Origin: Gyrodactylus bullatarudis
Taxonomy: Eukaryota; Platyhelminthes; Monogenea; Gyrodactylidea; Gyrodactylidae
Direction of reading: 5' to 3'
DNA: 26,594 nt
Assembly: GCA_012064415.1 (NCBI GenBank)
Contig: SSNU01000097.1
Location: 1 to 26,594, forward strand
Both the position numbers and the translations under genes were made by a program. Under the pieces are notes generated by a model that was not told the origin of the DNA, did no database searches, and worked only from the letters and a program-made list of their open reading frames with translations. Shown piece by piece: positions 1 to 8,335 of this stretch (its first letter is position 1; the number at the start of each line of letters is the position of its first letter).

Positions 1-490
1 CATTAAATTAAAATAGTATAAATAAAATCTGTGACATGATAGTACTATCTGATTCAATTTTTAGTCAACAAACCCGTTTTGTATGTTATACATTTGAAGA
101 GGAAGGATTTTCTGTTGCTTAACACTATACCTTTTTCAGGTCTAGTTCGTAGAATGAAGAAGTCAATTTTGTATTTTTTCATTTCGTATTTGTAAAACTC
201 AATTGTCTATTTAGTATGTAATTAGGGCTGGAAAAAAAACAAAATTGAATTAACATGAATACTTCACACTGTAGATTGATTGTGGTTTTTTTCAATTGTG
301 CACTCGAAAGAGTAATTATAATGACTGTGGAATTTTTTTTAGATCTTTACAATTTTCAATTTCGTATTTTTTCAATTCTCTTTCATAAATATAAATAGTC
401 AATTTCGTTCAGTTTACGTGCAAAGATAAATAGAAATAATAATTACAGAAAATATTTATTTTATCAAAAATTATTATCATTAATTAATTA
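1..490. other. AT-rich intergenic, no gene recognised
   Basis: No coding pattern is seen. The phrase CAATTTYGTATTTTTTCA recurs at about 163 and 355, so there is weak local repetition. The segment 455-460 reads AATAAA on the minus strand and may serve the minus-strand reading frame that ends at 494. Confidence 0.5.
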
Positions 491-493
491 TAA

Positions 494-707
494 CTATTCA
501 ATTAAATCTTCCATATTCATAGCAGGAATATAAAATTTTTCGATATAAAAAGTTGACGAAAAAATTTTATCTGATGCTTTTGCATTCTCAGCAATAAGTT
601 CTAACCTTCTAAACCTAACTTCTTGAATGGTAAGATTGCCGTTATTACGTTGGTAAGCCAATATTTCCGATCTCTGAGCTGCTAGCAATCTTTTGACTTC
701 AGAATTA
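494..707 (-). CDS. Hypothetical protein, possible terminal exon
   Basis: This minus-strand frame is open for about 71 codons, from a stop near 708 to a TAA at 494. It has no ATG near its start (the nearest alternative start is TTG at 688), which fits an internal or terminal exon better than a complete gene. The product is charged and mixed in composition, with stretches such as RFRRLELIAENAKASDK, and looks protein-like compared with the AT-rich background. A canonical AATAAA lies on the same strand about 34 bases after the stop (455-460). The sequence before 707 on this strand is pyrimidine-rich and offers AG dinucleotides usable as a splice acceptor. I do not recognise the family. It could be a host gene end, a transposon-derived protein, or chance. 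Confidence 0.35.
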
Positions 708-867
708 TTTCAATGAAAAAGAATATAGAACTAAACGATGAACTCTCACATCTTCAAAATTTGTTTCATTTTCAATTGCACTGTGGGCTGGTGCATTATA
801 TTATGTTATATTATAATTTTTATAATCCTTATGTTTTAAAAAATACCACACCTTTCTTTTTCTACAG

Positions 868-902
868 ATAGACCAATAAAAGCCAAAAGACAACATAGTC
901 AG
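868..902 (+). CDS. Possible 35-nt internal exon of host gene
   Basis: A pyrimidine tract ending in TTTTTCTACAG closes at 867, and the following 35 bases end at CAG followed by GTAGCA, a usable splice donor. Only one phase is open across it; it begins with two bases of a split codon, gives the basic peptide RPIKAKRQHSQ, and ends on a codon boundary. The next candidate exon (1476-1532) is open only in phase 0, so the two fit together. The gene is not recognised, and with such short exons chance agreement remains possible. Confidence 0.35.
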
Positions 903-1002
903 GTAGCAAGTGAACAATTTCATAGTCAATTTATGACGAACAGCTCGCTGAAGAACTACTTGGTTCAAAATTATAAAAATTATGGTTTTGGGACATTAAC
1001 TA

Positions 1003-1050
1003 ACCAGCATGACCATTAGTCAGCGCCTCCAGAAAAATTATAGTGTTATT
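1003..1050 (+). repeat. Dispersed repeat, inverted copy at 20926-20976
   Basis: About 48 bases centred on CCAGCATGACCATTAGTCAG recur on the minus strand near 20926-20976 with only a few changes. The distant copy lies directly after a hammerhead-like motif (20986-21042, minus). Here the corresponding upstream position (949-955) also reads CTGAAGA, but the rest of a ribozyme cannot be aligned. This is probably a decayed downstream tail of the same element family. Confidence 0.65.
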
Positions 1051-1475
1051 ACAGAGAAATTCCAGATATTTAGAGCATTTTCTATAGATTTTGCGATCTA
1101 ACCTCCAAAGGAACTCACTTTTTTGAACGATCCAATCATCAATATTAGGAGTCATCTATGTTTTTCTTTTTCCAAAAAGTTTGAGTCATAATACATTTTA
1201 GGAGATGTTTCTCTAACTTTTATGATTTGTCTTATAAAGCTAAATATACAAGACAGGCATTAAAGTGACTTCGGCCATCACCTAATATGAAATCTAACTC
1301 GATGGAGATTTTCTTCTCTCATCTAGATGTAGGAACATACTTAGCTAGTAGGTTTTATACCTAAAAACACTGTAAATAGCTATGTCGTCTTACAATACAC
1401 GTAATCTTGCTCAATGCAGGTTTTTAATTCTTAAAATGATATTCTTAAGTTTAATCTGTTATTTTTCAATTCCAG

Positions 1476-1532
1476 GAGAAAATAAAGACTGAGGACGAGG
1501 ACTTGGTGACAAAGAACATATCGAAAGTTTAA
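1476..1532 (+). CDS. Possible last coding exon of host gene
   Basis: A splice acceptor with a polypyrimidine tract (TTATTTTTCAATTCCAG, ending at 1475) precedes an 18-codon frame that ends in TAA at 1530-1532. The other two phases stop within six codons. The peptide EKIKTEDEDLVTKNISKV is acidic and lysine-rich, and local GC is higher than in the flanks. An AATAAA signal follows 25 bases after the stop. Joined to the exon at 868-902 it would form the C-terminal tail of an unidentified plus-strand gene with a 573-nt intron. What is seen is the acceptor, open phase, stop and poly(A) signal; the gene itself is inference. Confidence 0.4.
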   Translation, partial: EKIKTEDEDLVTKNISKV

Positions 1533-1556
1533 TTGTTTTGATTGTTATGATTTTTT

Positions 1557-1562
1557 AATAAA
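1557..1562 (+). promoter_or_regulatory. Canonical poly(A) signal AATAAA
   Basis: AATAAA lies 25 bases after the TAA of the candidate terminal exon and is followed by T/G-rich sequence (GTTTTTGATACTTATTG). The placement fits an animal 3' end. In AT-rich DNA the hexamer is common, so its value depends on the exon call. Confidence 0.4.
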
Positions 1563-1971
1563 GTTTAGCCATTTCTGAGTTTTTGATACTTATTGTATGA
1601 AAATTATTGAATTTTCATCTACATGCAAACTTTTTTAAAAAGTAATAATAGTTCATTAACGCTCAACAGTGATAAATTCAATCGGAAGAAAAGGTGCAAA
1701 ATAGTAAATTTATTAATGATTTCATCTTTTAACCCACGTAAGAAATATTTTTTTCTTATGGGGGTTTCAATACGAGTCATAAATAAATCGAGATTTTGCA
1801 AACATTTAATTCAGGCATAGAACAAGTGAAAACACAGAAAAGTCAAAAAAATCTAATCATCTCTGTATTCTATGGAAATAGAAATGGTATGAGACCTGCA
1901 CCTGTCTAAATGGGCAACCAACAATGGATATATATACAGTATATTCGTAAAATTAGTTTGTTTATAAAAAT

Positions 1972-2025
1972 ATACTAGTATAATCTTAAAACCAATACAA
2001 AACTAGTATATCCTTAAAAATATCC
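1972..2025 (+). repeat. Short imperfect direct duplication at transposon edge
   Basis: ACTAGTATA followed by a TCTTAAAA/TCCTTAAAA phrase occurs twice about 30 bp apart (near 1972 and 2002), immediately outside or at the start of the left inverted repeat of the integrase transposon. It may be a local slippage duplication. Confidence 0.4.
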
Positions 2026-2052
2026 GTACTGGGCTTGTCTAGTTTGTCTTTC
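2013..2052 (+). repeat. Left terminal inverted repeat
   Basis: The core GTACTGGGCTTGTCTAGTTT (2026-2045) and the next seven bases match the reverse complement of 4271-4297 with one mismatch. The outer 12 bases match the reverse complement of about 4307-4318 after a 7-base indel. No convincing target duplication was found outside it. Confidence 0.7.
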
Positions 2053-2059
2053 TTAATCA

Positions 2060-2330
2060 AAAGTTGCAAGATGATATCAGAGAAGCTTTCGAAAAATATT
2101 TGGAGGATTTGCATTGAACATCTTTGATTTCACAAGCTGAATATGACTCCTTAATATCTCGAATGAAATTATTTAAGATTGGAAACACGAAAAAAAATCT
2201 TAATGACTATTATAGATTAAAACGATCTTATTATATTGGAGGGAAGAGAATGGCTTCCCAGTGCAGAAAGAAGCAGGAAAGAATTATTCAACATCATAAA
2301 AGAAACTCATACCAAACTCATACAGGTTTC
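2060..2330 (+). pseudogene. KRBA2-like integrase, N-terminal fragment
   Basis: Reading frames here give, in order, a helical start (REAFEKYLEDLH then a stop), EYDSLISRMKLFKIGNTKK followed by a YY-containing block (LNDYYRLKRSYYI), and after a frameshift KELFNIIKETHTKLIQ. This order resembles the N-terminal part of KRAB-A-domain-containing-protein-2-like integrases, where a similar block precedes the zinc-binding region. The longest open piece is 2124-2354, but its last residues are out of frame. The homology stops near 2330, where RT-like sequence of a PLE begins. The protein would insert transposon DNA; this copy cannot be functional. Confidence 0.6.
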
Positions 2331-2334
2331 ATTT

Positions 2335-3465
2335 TGAAATTAGTCTTTTATTAGCAGATATCTTTCTAGGTTAGTTAGAACATAATAAAACCATAAATTA
2401 TTTACTGATGTTTACATCAGATATGTTGATGAGTCATCAATGATGAAACCAAGTGTATCAGCAGATGACTTTCTCTTAAAGATGAACGCGTTTCATCAAA
2501 ACATTAAGTTTACTATGGAAAAATAATCTAATTGTATTTTGAGTTTTTTAGATGTCAAACTGACTAGAAAAGATGATGGATCAATCCTAAGAAATATTTT
2601 CAAGAATAAGACTGAAAATGATAAATATCTCCACTATACCAGTTTTAGTCCTGTTTCACATAAAATTGGTTTAGTAATTGGCCTGGGGAAGAGGATAAGA
2701 AGAATAGTAAGTCCAGAGGAAATACCTAAAGAAATAGAGAACACGAAGTTGAGTTTAATGGAAAACGGTTATCCTAATAAATTTATGGCCAAATTTATCA
2801 ACTTGTCAGGTGATAGAAATATCGTTGAAAACACAGATGAAGTTGAGAAGACCACAATTTTCATGAAACTCAATTTCAAAGGAGATGGCTTCAGCAATGA
2901 TTTAAGGAGAAAGTTAACTGATCTCATCAATCAACATTCTAACAACATACAATTGAAAATTGTATTCAAAACTAAGAGATTGTTTAACCTGATCCATAAA
3001 GATTTACTCGAACCTCAAGAGAAAACTCTATCGATTTATAAATTCCAATGCGACTGTGGAGCTACATATATAGGTCGTAAAATTAGGAAGTTATCAACTA
3101 GAGGGAGCGATCATCTTAAGAAAGATACTGCGGTGACCAGGCATCTAAGACAGGAAGGGCACGAAGCTTCAATTTCAAACTAAAATCTATATAAAACAAA
3201 CTCATGTTTCCAAAAAAACTATTCTTATAATCTTCAACAACCTATGTGAGCTCTTTCCCTTTTCCCTCCAATGTTGCTAATTATTTGAGTGTTTTTTCAG
3301 CTTACATAATATTCTTATATTCTCTGACTTTTACTATTTCTTTCATAATTTGTAAATTATTACCTTTAACGAATTCTTAACTTATATCATTTTTAAAGTA
3401 TTGCCACTGATGATGCTTTATCAAATGTACATATGGTCCTAATATATATCTTATTTCTAAATCTC
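2335..3465 (+). mobile_element. 5'-truncated Penelope-like element inserted in integrase
   Basis: The integrase homology stops at about 2330 and resumes at about 3466. The intervening 1.1 kb is the 3' part of a PLE: the end of the RT domain, the linker, a GIY-YIG nuclease and an AT-rich 3' region. The start lies inside the RT (SLLLADIFL, near 2350), as expected for a 5'-truncated insertion. The 3' region contains CTGATGATG near 3407, but it does not fold as the other hammerhead copies do. It inserted after the transposon was in place. Confidence 0.7.
2395..3183 (+). pseudogene. PLE reverse transcriptase end plus GIY-YIG nuclease
   Basis: One frame runs from 2389 through the RT catalytic block YIRYVDES (2413-2436; the usual YVDD appears as YVDE), past a single in-frame TAA near 2524, and on to the TAA at 3181. 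The part from 2539 is open for 214 codons. After the RT thumb-like segment (LSFLDVKLTRKDDGS, then KYLHYTSFSP and NGYPNKF) comes the GIY-YIG nuclease: YKFQCDCGATYIGRKIRK (about residues 168-185 of the 2539 frame), followed by DHL and a histidine-bearing block. PLEs use this nuclease to nick the target and the RT to copy their RNA there. The YVDE change and the stop argue against activity, and the nuclease is short at its C-terminus. Confidence 0.8.
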
Positions 3466-3652
3466 TTAAAATTACAAGAACGTAACTGTTAAACGAATTC
3501 AAAAATTTATAGATTTATGTCTAGTTTGTCAAGAAAATCATTCTAGCAAGTCAACTAAAATTTTTACTAATCCAATAATAAGTGAGGAATATAACTCAAG
3601 AGCTCTAAATGATCTGATTGATTTCCAATCAAATTCTGATGGCGAATACAAA
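3466..3652 (+). pseudogene. KRBA2-like integrase, catalytic core start
   Basis: The frame resumes with RIQKFIDLCLVCQENHSS, which carries the CxxC half of the zinc-binding region, and continues to DLIDFQSNSDGEYK. The aspartate in DLID corresponds to the first acidic residue of the integrase DDE triad. The segment ends at codon AAA (3650-3652), where a 158-bp insert interrupts it; the sequence continues in the same sense at 3813. The upstream H-x-H half of the zinc motif appears lost at the PLE insertion. Confidence 0.7.
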
Positions 3653-3653
3653 A

Positions 3654-3811
3654 GAACTATTTGAACAAATAAGAGGAATTTGCAAATGCTCAAAAATTTA
3701 ATATAAATATCAAGCCAGTGCAATAGTCTGATGAGATCCGGTGAAATATAAGCTTAATCACTAAATATTCACTCGACTTCTAATTCCTCATGAAGATATC
3801 TCCGTCATCAG
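3654..3811 (+). mobile_element. 158-bp insert carrying a hammerhead motif
   Basis: The integrase reading ...DGEYK (to 3652) and KFILVHQDHLTK... (from 3813) would be contiguous without this segment, so its limits are set by the interrupted protein to within a few bases. AAAA borders both sides (3650-3653 and 3812-3815), a possible very short target duplication. Inside are a degenerate TTGAACCAATCAGAGG-like start, a hammerhead motif (3711-3765) and the tail TTCTAATTCCTCATGA. The same order occurs around the copies at 4411 and 21934. It encodes no protein and looks like a minimal non-autonomous, retrozyme-like unit or a very truncated PLE terminal repeat. Confidence 0.7.
3711..3765 (+). ncRNA. 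Hammerhead-like ribozyme motif (copy 1)
   Basis: The core CTGATGA (C3 at 3728) is followed by G, the six bases ATCCGG, T and then GAAA (3743-3746). A short hairpin around TAAGCTTA serves as stem III and ends in ATC|A, giving a predicted cut after 3759. Stem I pairs TAGT (3724-3727) with ACTA (3760-3763). The upstream arm CCAGT is only partly complementary to the six-base loop, so the extra helix is damaged here. The motif sits in the small insert that splits the integrase. Confidence 0.65.
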
Positions 3812-3812
3812 A

Positions 3813-4297
3813 AAATTCATTTTAGTGCATCAAGATCATCTGACTAAAATGTCCAAATTTATCCTATAATGGATAAAAACACAAAAACTGTTTCAGAAGT
3901 ATTGGTTCGAATATTCGCTTCGTTGAGAGCCCCCAAAATCCTTCAAAGTGACAACGTAAGAGAGTTTGCAAACAAAGTCATTGAATCGTAAATTTTTTTC
4001 CTAATCTCAAAATTTTTCATGGCTCACCTAAACATAGTCAAAGCCAGGGCAGAGTTGAGAGAGCAAACCAAGACATCCAACGTATGCTAACAGGTTGGAT
4101 GGAAGAAGTAGGCACTAATGAATGGAGTCGTGGTCTCATTCATTTTCAAATAGCCAAAAATAATTCACTACATTCTGGTATCAAAACTACTCCTTTTAAG
4201 GCAGTTTTCGGATTACTAATCACTGATTAGGTCTCTCCAGTAATGATATCTTAAATCTTTTGAATGTGAACAAAGACAAACTAGACAAGCCCAGTAC
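3813..4297 (+). pseudogene. KRBA2-like integrase, catalytic core and C-terminus
   Basis: Three frames together give KFILVHQDHLTKM, a frame change near 3860, then MDKNTKTVSEVLVRIFASL and KILQSDNVREFANK, a second shift near 3990, then HSQSQGRVERANQDIQRML, NEWSRGLIHFQIAKNNSL, HSGIKTTPFKAVFG and finally GLSSNDILNLLNVNKD. The aspartate of QSDN and the glutamate of RVERAN are the second and third members of the DDE triad; the usual SDNG has valine for glycine. The HSGIK-TPF-A-FG block is typical of KRBA2-like integrases. The C-terminal codons run into the right inverted repeat. At least two frameshifts and two stops are present. Confidence 0.75.
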
Positions 4298-4318
4298 GAG
4301 ATTAGGATATTTTTAAAA
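4271..4318 (-). repeat. Right terminal inverted repeat
   Basis: 4271-4297 is the reverse complement of 2026-2052 with one mismatch, and 4307-4318 pairs with 2014-2025 after a 7-base difference. The repeat overlaps the last codons of the integrase frame (KDKLDKPST). Confidence 0.7.
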
Positions 4319-4355
4319 ACAAACCAATTCCCACTTCCCCTTCATTGTGCTCAAA

Positions 4356-4520
4356 TCTGATTGAACCAATCACAGAGGATTTTATCTGTTTTTAAGCTGA
4401 ATATATTTCTAGCCGGTGTAAGAGTTTGATGAGTTACGATGAAATTTAAGCTTTAAAAAAAGTTTCTCTTTAAACCTTCAGAATAAGTTTAGAATCTAAC
4501 TTAATGAAAAGAGGTTTCGG
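4356..4520 (+). repeat. Hammerhead-bearing repeat unit
   Basis: The segment begins with GATTGAACCAATCACAGAGG (4360-4379), has a decayed hammerhead motif at 4411-4465, and ends with a tail containing AAGTTTAGAATCTAA (4488-4502). The same order and similar bases occur at 21873-22010, and in shorter form at 3654-3811. The tail phrase also recurs, on the minus strand, below the copy at 11551. Confidence 0.65.
4411..4465 (+). ncRNA. Decayed hammerhead-like motif (copy 2)
   Basis: AGCCGGTGTAAGAGTTTGAT aligns base for base with copy 9 (21934) except that the core C3 is T (TTGATGA). GAAA is present at 4441-4444, followed by TTTAAGCTTTAAA as stem III. The six-base loop reads TTACGA and no longer matches the upstream CCGGT well, and the cleavage triplet is lost. 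It is recognisable by homology but should be inactive. Confidence 0.55.
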
Positions 4521-6180
4521 AAAGAAAAGATATGTATTTTTAGAATTCATATCTGAGAAATTTTCCGCTTGCTCTCTGAAATGAATTTTTATTAATTGAT
4601 ATGAATTATGATTTTTTCAAATATTACTAAGAAGGCAATTGAAACAGAAGGCAATTCAGAGGGAATCTTACTTCGGTATACCTATTTCCTCAACAACAGT
4701 TTTGTATAGAAATGAGAATAAATACCTTCCATTATTATTATGCACATAGCCTGCTAAATGCTCATTGAATGATTTTAATATCAACTGTCAGCAGACGTTA
4801 TGAGCATTTTTGGCAAAAATAATAAAGTATGCCTGAGAATCAAAAGTAACTATAGCTAAACTATACTGATCAAATGTGAAAGATCTTATTCAATAAGATT
4901 TTTTGGCTGAAATAGTTGGCAATTTTTATGCTACTGTTTTATTAACTCAACTTTTTATACCATTTTTCAAAAACGAAAAATTTCTCAGACCAATTAAAAG
5001 AACGTTTAGGCCAAAACAGTAGTTTAAAATGTTCAAATGCTTCTGCAGCGTAAAATATTGGTAGAATTCTTCTAGTGATAACAAGGTTCGGTTTCATGAT
5101 TGTGTCGGCTCAAGAAACAGGAAATGGAATTCATTTTTCTGAGTTTTTTCCAAAACTGTTGTGGCTGGCACAGATATTTCCTGGAAGATTTTTCCATGTT
5201 AAATTGAGTACTAAAAAAGTATGGGATCATTATTTTTAGGTGTAAAGTTAGAATACTCACTAAATGGGTTCACTCTTCGAACTATTAAGTTTGCATATTA
5301 AGAAGTAATTACTGTAGCCTGCTAAAAATCAAAAAAAGTCAACCACACCTAATTTATTTTTGTAACAAAACTTGAGAAATACTTTCCTGATTGGTATATT
5401 CAGTAAATCGTTTCACAACCAAATGAGAATTTTTCTCCTTCATCAAGCGCATTCGAGTTTATTAACTTTAAAATTAATAAAAAGAATCTGATGGGTGGAA
5501 CATCAGAAAAACTAGTCAATAGAGTATCAATTTGAATATAACCCCAATTTTCATTATATTGGCTGAATTATGGTCACGGAAGACCACCTCTTTTATTTTT
5601 CGTCGGATATAGATTGAAATATCTTGTTAAGTAATCTGTCATTAGTTACTTACTACTATCTCGTAAACTTCCCAAATCTAAAATCATAAATATTTATTAA
5701 AATCATATTTTACAATAATTTGAACAACAAACTTTATGTATGTTGAGGTAAATTTGTAAAATAGCTGAGTTTTACAAAACTAAATATAATTTTCTTTCTA
5801 AAAACCCTGTCATTTCTAAATTCTAATTAAATATAAATTTATGAAATGTTAAAATTTTAAATAATAAAAATAAATTTTAAATAAAAAAATTGCTTATTAT
5901 TAAAATGAAATCTTATTAACAATTAGTTCGGTTAATGTGCTTAGATTATATATTCCTCTAATTTGCTGATGAAATTATTTTCACCTAACCATCTAGAACA
6001 GGATGTAGATAATCTTTGTGAGTCTAGGTGCTGCAATATTGCATTATATTGCAATATCTATAATTGAATTGACATATATTTGAGAATTCTTAACATTTTG
6101 TAGAACATATTTTTCTTATTTCAACTCCTATTAAGTCCCATGGCTAAATTTTATTGTTTTTACCTTTCAAAATGTTAGGA
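4521..6180. other. AT-rich intergenic, nothing recognised
   Basis: No protein similarity was seen in any frame beyond short AT-rich chance frames. 5800-5900 is nearly pure A/T. Around 6030-6055 there is a small inverted repeat (GCAATATTGCATTATATTGC). The stretch CTGATGAAATTATTTTCACC near 5964 recalls a ribozyme with its middle missing, but is not called. Confidence 0.5.
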
Positions 6181-6300
6181 GCTTTAATTAAGTTTAAATT
6201 TTCATCGAAACTCAATGTCTTCAAAGTCAAAAAGAACTGCGTGTTTGCCTGAAAAAATACATCGCATTTCTACTGATGGATCCATCTCTGCAATCCATAC

Positions 6301-6938
6301 CCAAAAAACATCACTGTTGAAGGATTACTCGAACTAATGGAAGATCTCACTTACGAAGTGAACATACTCAAACAGATCAATGCTCGCATTACAGACGAAA
6401 ACACTTCAATGAAAACAGAAATAAACCAACTCAAGCAACAAATGAATATTTGTGAGCCCTTTTATAGTTTTCCCTTTGTTCAAAATCAAAAAACCTCATT
6501 ATCTATAACCTGCCTGAAACCGAAAATGATATTCCTAATGTTCATGGTTACTTAGATAAACTTGAAAATAAAATTGAGAATATCATAAAATTAACTCGAA
6601 TTGGCACACAAATTCCAGGTAAATGCAGACCCATAAAAATACTTTCTAACTCAAAAATTCATAGAAACTTTTTTATTCAAAACAAAAACTCATTCCAAAA
6701 GCTCAAAATAAGAATCTCTAGAGATAAAACTATCCTTCAGCAAACAATAGCTACCTCTGAATATATTGCTAAAAAGAATAGTTTAAATCAAAATAAAGAT
6801 TTCAATTTATATCCACCTCATAATGCTGAATCTCAGACAATAAGTCATAATAATAATTTTCTACCTCGATCAAGAAACTCTTTCATTTCTTCTTGTCAAA
6901 ACCCAGCCCCAGATATCACTGCGAGTACAAGCAACTAG
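6301..6938 (+). pseudogene. LINE ORF1 (coiled coil plus RNA-binding domain)
   Basis: The first part (ITVEGLLELMEDL, then LTYEVNILKQINARITDE and MKTEINQLKQQM) is a heptad-like coiled coil. After a frameshift near 6460 the other frame continues with NLIIYNLPETENDIPN, IKLTRIGTQIPGKCRPIKIL and RISRDKTILQQ. That order (N-I-I-x-N-L-P-E, then RxG with K-C-R-P-I-K, then RD-T) is the RRM-like domain of LINE ORF1 proteins, which bind the element RNA. A serine/asparagine-rich tail ends at TAG 6936-6938. ORF2 begins about 60 bp later in a different frame. The frameshift makes it non-functional; the true ATG is uncertain (6337 is inside the coiled coil). Confidence 0.7.
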
Positions 6939-6999
6939 AACTGGAACTATAAATAATACTCCTTCTTCTTCTTATCTAAAAATACTACTATTTCTCTTT

Positions 7000-8200
7000 T
7001 TCTACAAAATATAAGATCCTTATTTTCTGTCTATTTTCTTCTAAAAGCCTTTATATCAAACACTCAATATGATTTATACTGTTTTACTGAGACATGGATG
7101 CACGACTCTCACTCCGATAATAGTCTCTACTTTGATGGTTATGTTTTTATAAGATCTGACAGAGTTGGTGATAAACATGGAGGAGTTTTATTATTTTTTA
7201 AAGAAACTTTCAACCTTACATCATCTTATACCATTTCAATTAACAAAAATGAGCTACTAAACTGTCTGATACAAAAATAATAAATATAATCCTAGTTTAC
7301 AGAAGACCTAATAATACAACCACTGACGACTTCATCCTAATGAGTCATATTGATGATATAATTGTTAGATATATGGAGACTGAACTTATCATACTTGGTG
7401 ATCTCAATCTTCCACATGAAGACTGGAATCATCCAAAGACTCATTTAGGATCATATTTATTTAATTTAGGATTATCCCAAATAATCAATATACCCACTAG
7501 ACAAAACATCATTGACTGTATATTAATTGAAACAAATAATACCTTATTTGAATTTGATATTCAAAATATTTTCCCAAGTAAAGATCACTTAGGAGTTTTT
7601 GCCAAACTAACTTTTTCTGATGTCGAGATCTTTCAAAATAAAACAGACACGAACAAATACTTTGAATTTACTGATTTTAACATATAAAAAGCTGTCATGA
7701 ATATTAATGAAAATCTACTTAATGTTAATAATTTTCTTGAGCAATATTCAAGAATATACTCACTATCTACAATTAAGAAAGAAAGAGTTAATCTTGATAG
7801 CCTAGTATACAAGAAAATCATCTCTCTCAAAAATAAACTCAATAGATGCTTATCGATGTCTCGATCTGTTGTGATGATAGAAAATTCACAAAGACAGATC
7901 AAGAACCTTTACATACTTGAATACGATAGAATTGAAAAAAAATTAAGAGACCATATTAGGATAAAACCCAAACAAGGATATTTCTATCTTAATAAATATT
8001 TTAAATTCTCTCATAAAAAAATGTTACCCACAATAACAAAAATAATATGTCTTCATGCCAACTTTCAACAATTCTGCTCCAATAAACACCCAAGCATTCA
8101 TCCATTGTGATTCATACTCTAATTATCATAATAATACTTTTATGAGTTTTATTGAGTTTAACAAATTATTAAGAAAACTCAAAAATAAAAAAACTAAAGA
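7000..8200 (+). pseudogene. LINE ORF2: endonuclease and pre-RT linker
   Basis: The endonuclease of the exonuclease-endonuclease-phosphatase fold is seen in order: QNIRSLFS (about 7004), FTETWM with the metal-binding glutamate (about 7083), GYVFIRSDRVGDKHGGVLL, a frameshift near 7280, ILVYRRPNN, ILGDLNLPHEDW with the catalytic D and N (about 7390), and SKDHLGV with the D-H pair (about 7578). One stop follows TDFNI at 7687. The linker contains KPKQGYFYLNKYFKFS (about 7967) and, after a further shift, FNKLLRKLKNKKTKDSG, which precedes the RT in such proteins. The RT itself is missing. The endonuclease would nick target DNA to prime reverse transcription. Confidence 0.8.
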
Positions 8201-8203
8201 TTC

Positions 8204-8332
8204 TGGCCTTGGGTTGGCCTTTGGATGGCCTTCATTCTATTCTTATGTGTGATGTTTGATGTGAGTGCTCTCGTCAAATATGTGACAAGGTTCTCTGAGG
8301 AATCTTTTGCAACACTGATTGCCGTCATATAC
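8204..8332 (+). pseudogene. SLC4-type bicarbonate transporter segment
   Basis: The frame reads WVGLWMAFILFLCV, then FDVSALVKYVTRFSEESFA and TLIAVIYVY, and is joined in frame to the LINE endonuclease at YFDGYVF. The combination of GLW, a hydrophobic helix, and K/Q-Y-x-T/S-R-F-x-E-E/Q-x-F followed by a second helix ending in I-Y/F-I/V-Y is characteristic of the membrane domain of SLC4 anion exchangers and sodium-bicarbonate cotransporters. Only about 43 residues of a protein normally near 1000 residues long are present. It is bounded on both sides by copies of the same LINE. It could be an exon split by LINE insertions or mRNA sequence captured during reverse transcription. No clear splice donor follows it. 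Confidence 0.65.
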
Positions 8333-8335
8333 GTC

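Larger units (their letters stand above)
2013..4318 (+). mobile_element. Integrase transposon with terminal inverted repeats, nested insertions
   Basis: The ends are related inverted repeats: 2026-2052 and 4271-4297 match at 26 of 27 bases in opposite orientation. Outside them a further TTAAAAATATCC block (2014-2025) pairs with its inverse (about 4307-4318) across a 7-base indel. Between the ends lie three collinear pieces of one DDE integrase ORF (2060-2330, 3466-3652, 3813-4297), interrupted by a PLE fragment and by a small hammerhead-bearing insert. The protein resembles the KRBA2-like integrase family. The presence of inverted repeats suggests a cut-and-paste, Ginger-like DNA transposon rather than an LTR element, but that assignment is inferred. 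Frameshifts and stops make it inactive. Confidence 0.7.
6200..8203 (+). mobile_element. LINE copy 1, Jockey/CR1-like, 3' truncated
   Basis: Two adjacent damaged ORFs are visible: an ORF1 nucleic-acid-binding protein (6301-6938) and an ORF2 with the apurinic-type endonuclease (about 7000-7610), followed by the linker before the RT. The copy stops just before the RT domain, after FNKLLRKLKNKKTK, where about 130 bp of foreign coding sequence begins. The layout and the QNIRSL start of the endonuclease resemble Jockey/CR1-group elements; the clade assignment is tentative. The same element recurs at 8333-10060 and, inverted, at 23450-23885. Confidence 0.8.

Noticed and set aside
3400..3430. CTGATGATG in the 3' region of the nested PLE as a hammerhead
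   Set aside because: No GAA at the required spacing, no stem I partners and no upstream arm; only the CTGATGA word matches.
5961..5990. CTGATGAAATTATTTTCACC resembling a hammerhead lacking its middle
   Set aside because: Stem II, the loop and GAAA are absent, and the flanks do not pair as stem I.
7633..7902. Minus-strand 89-codon frame
   Set aside because: Antisense shadow of LINE ORF2.
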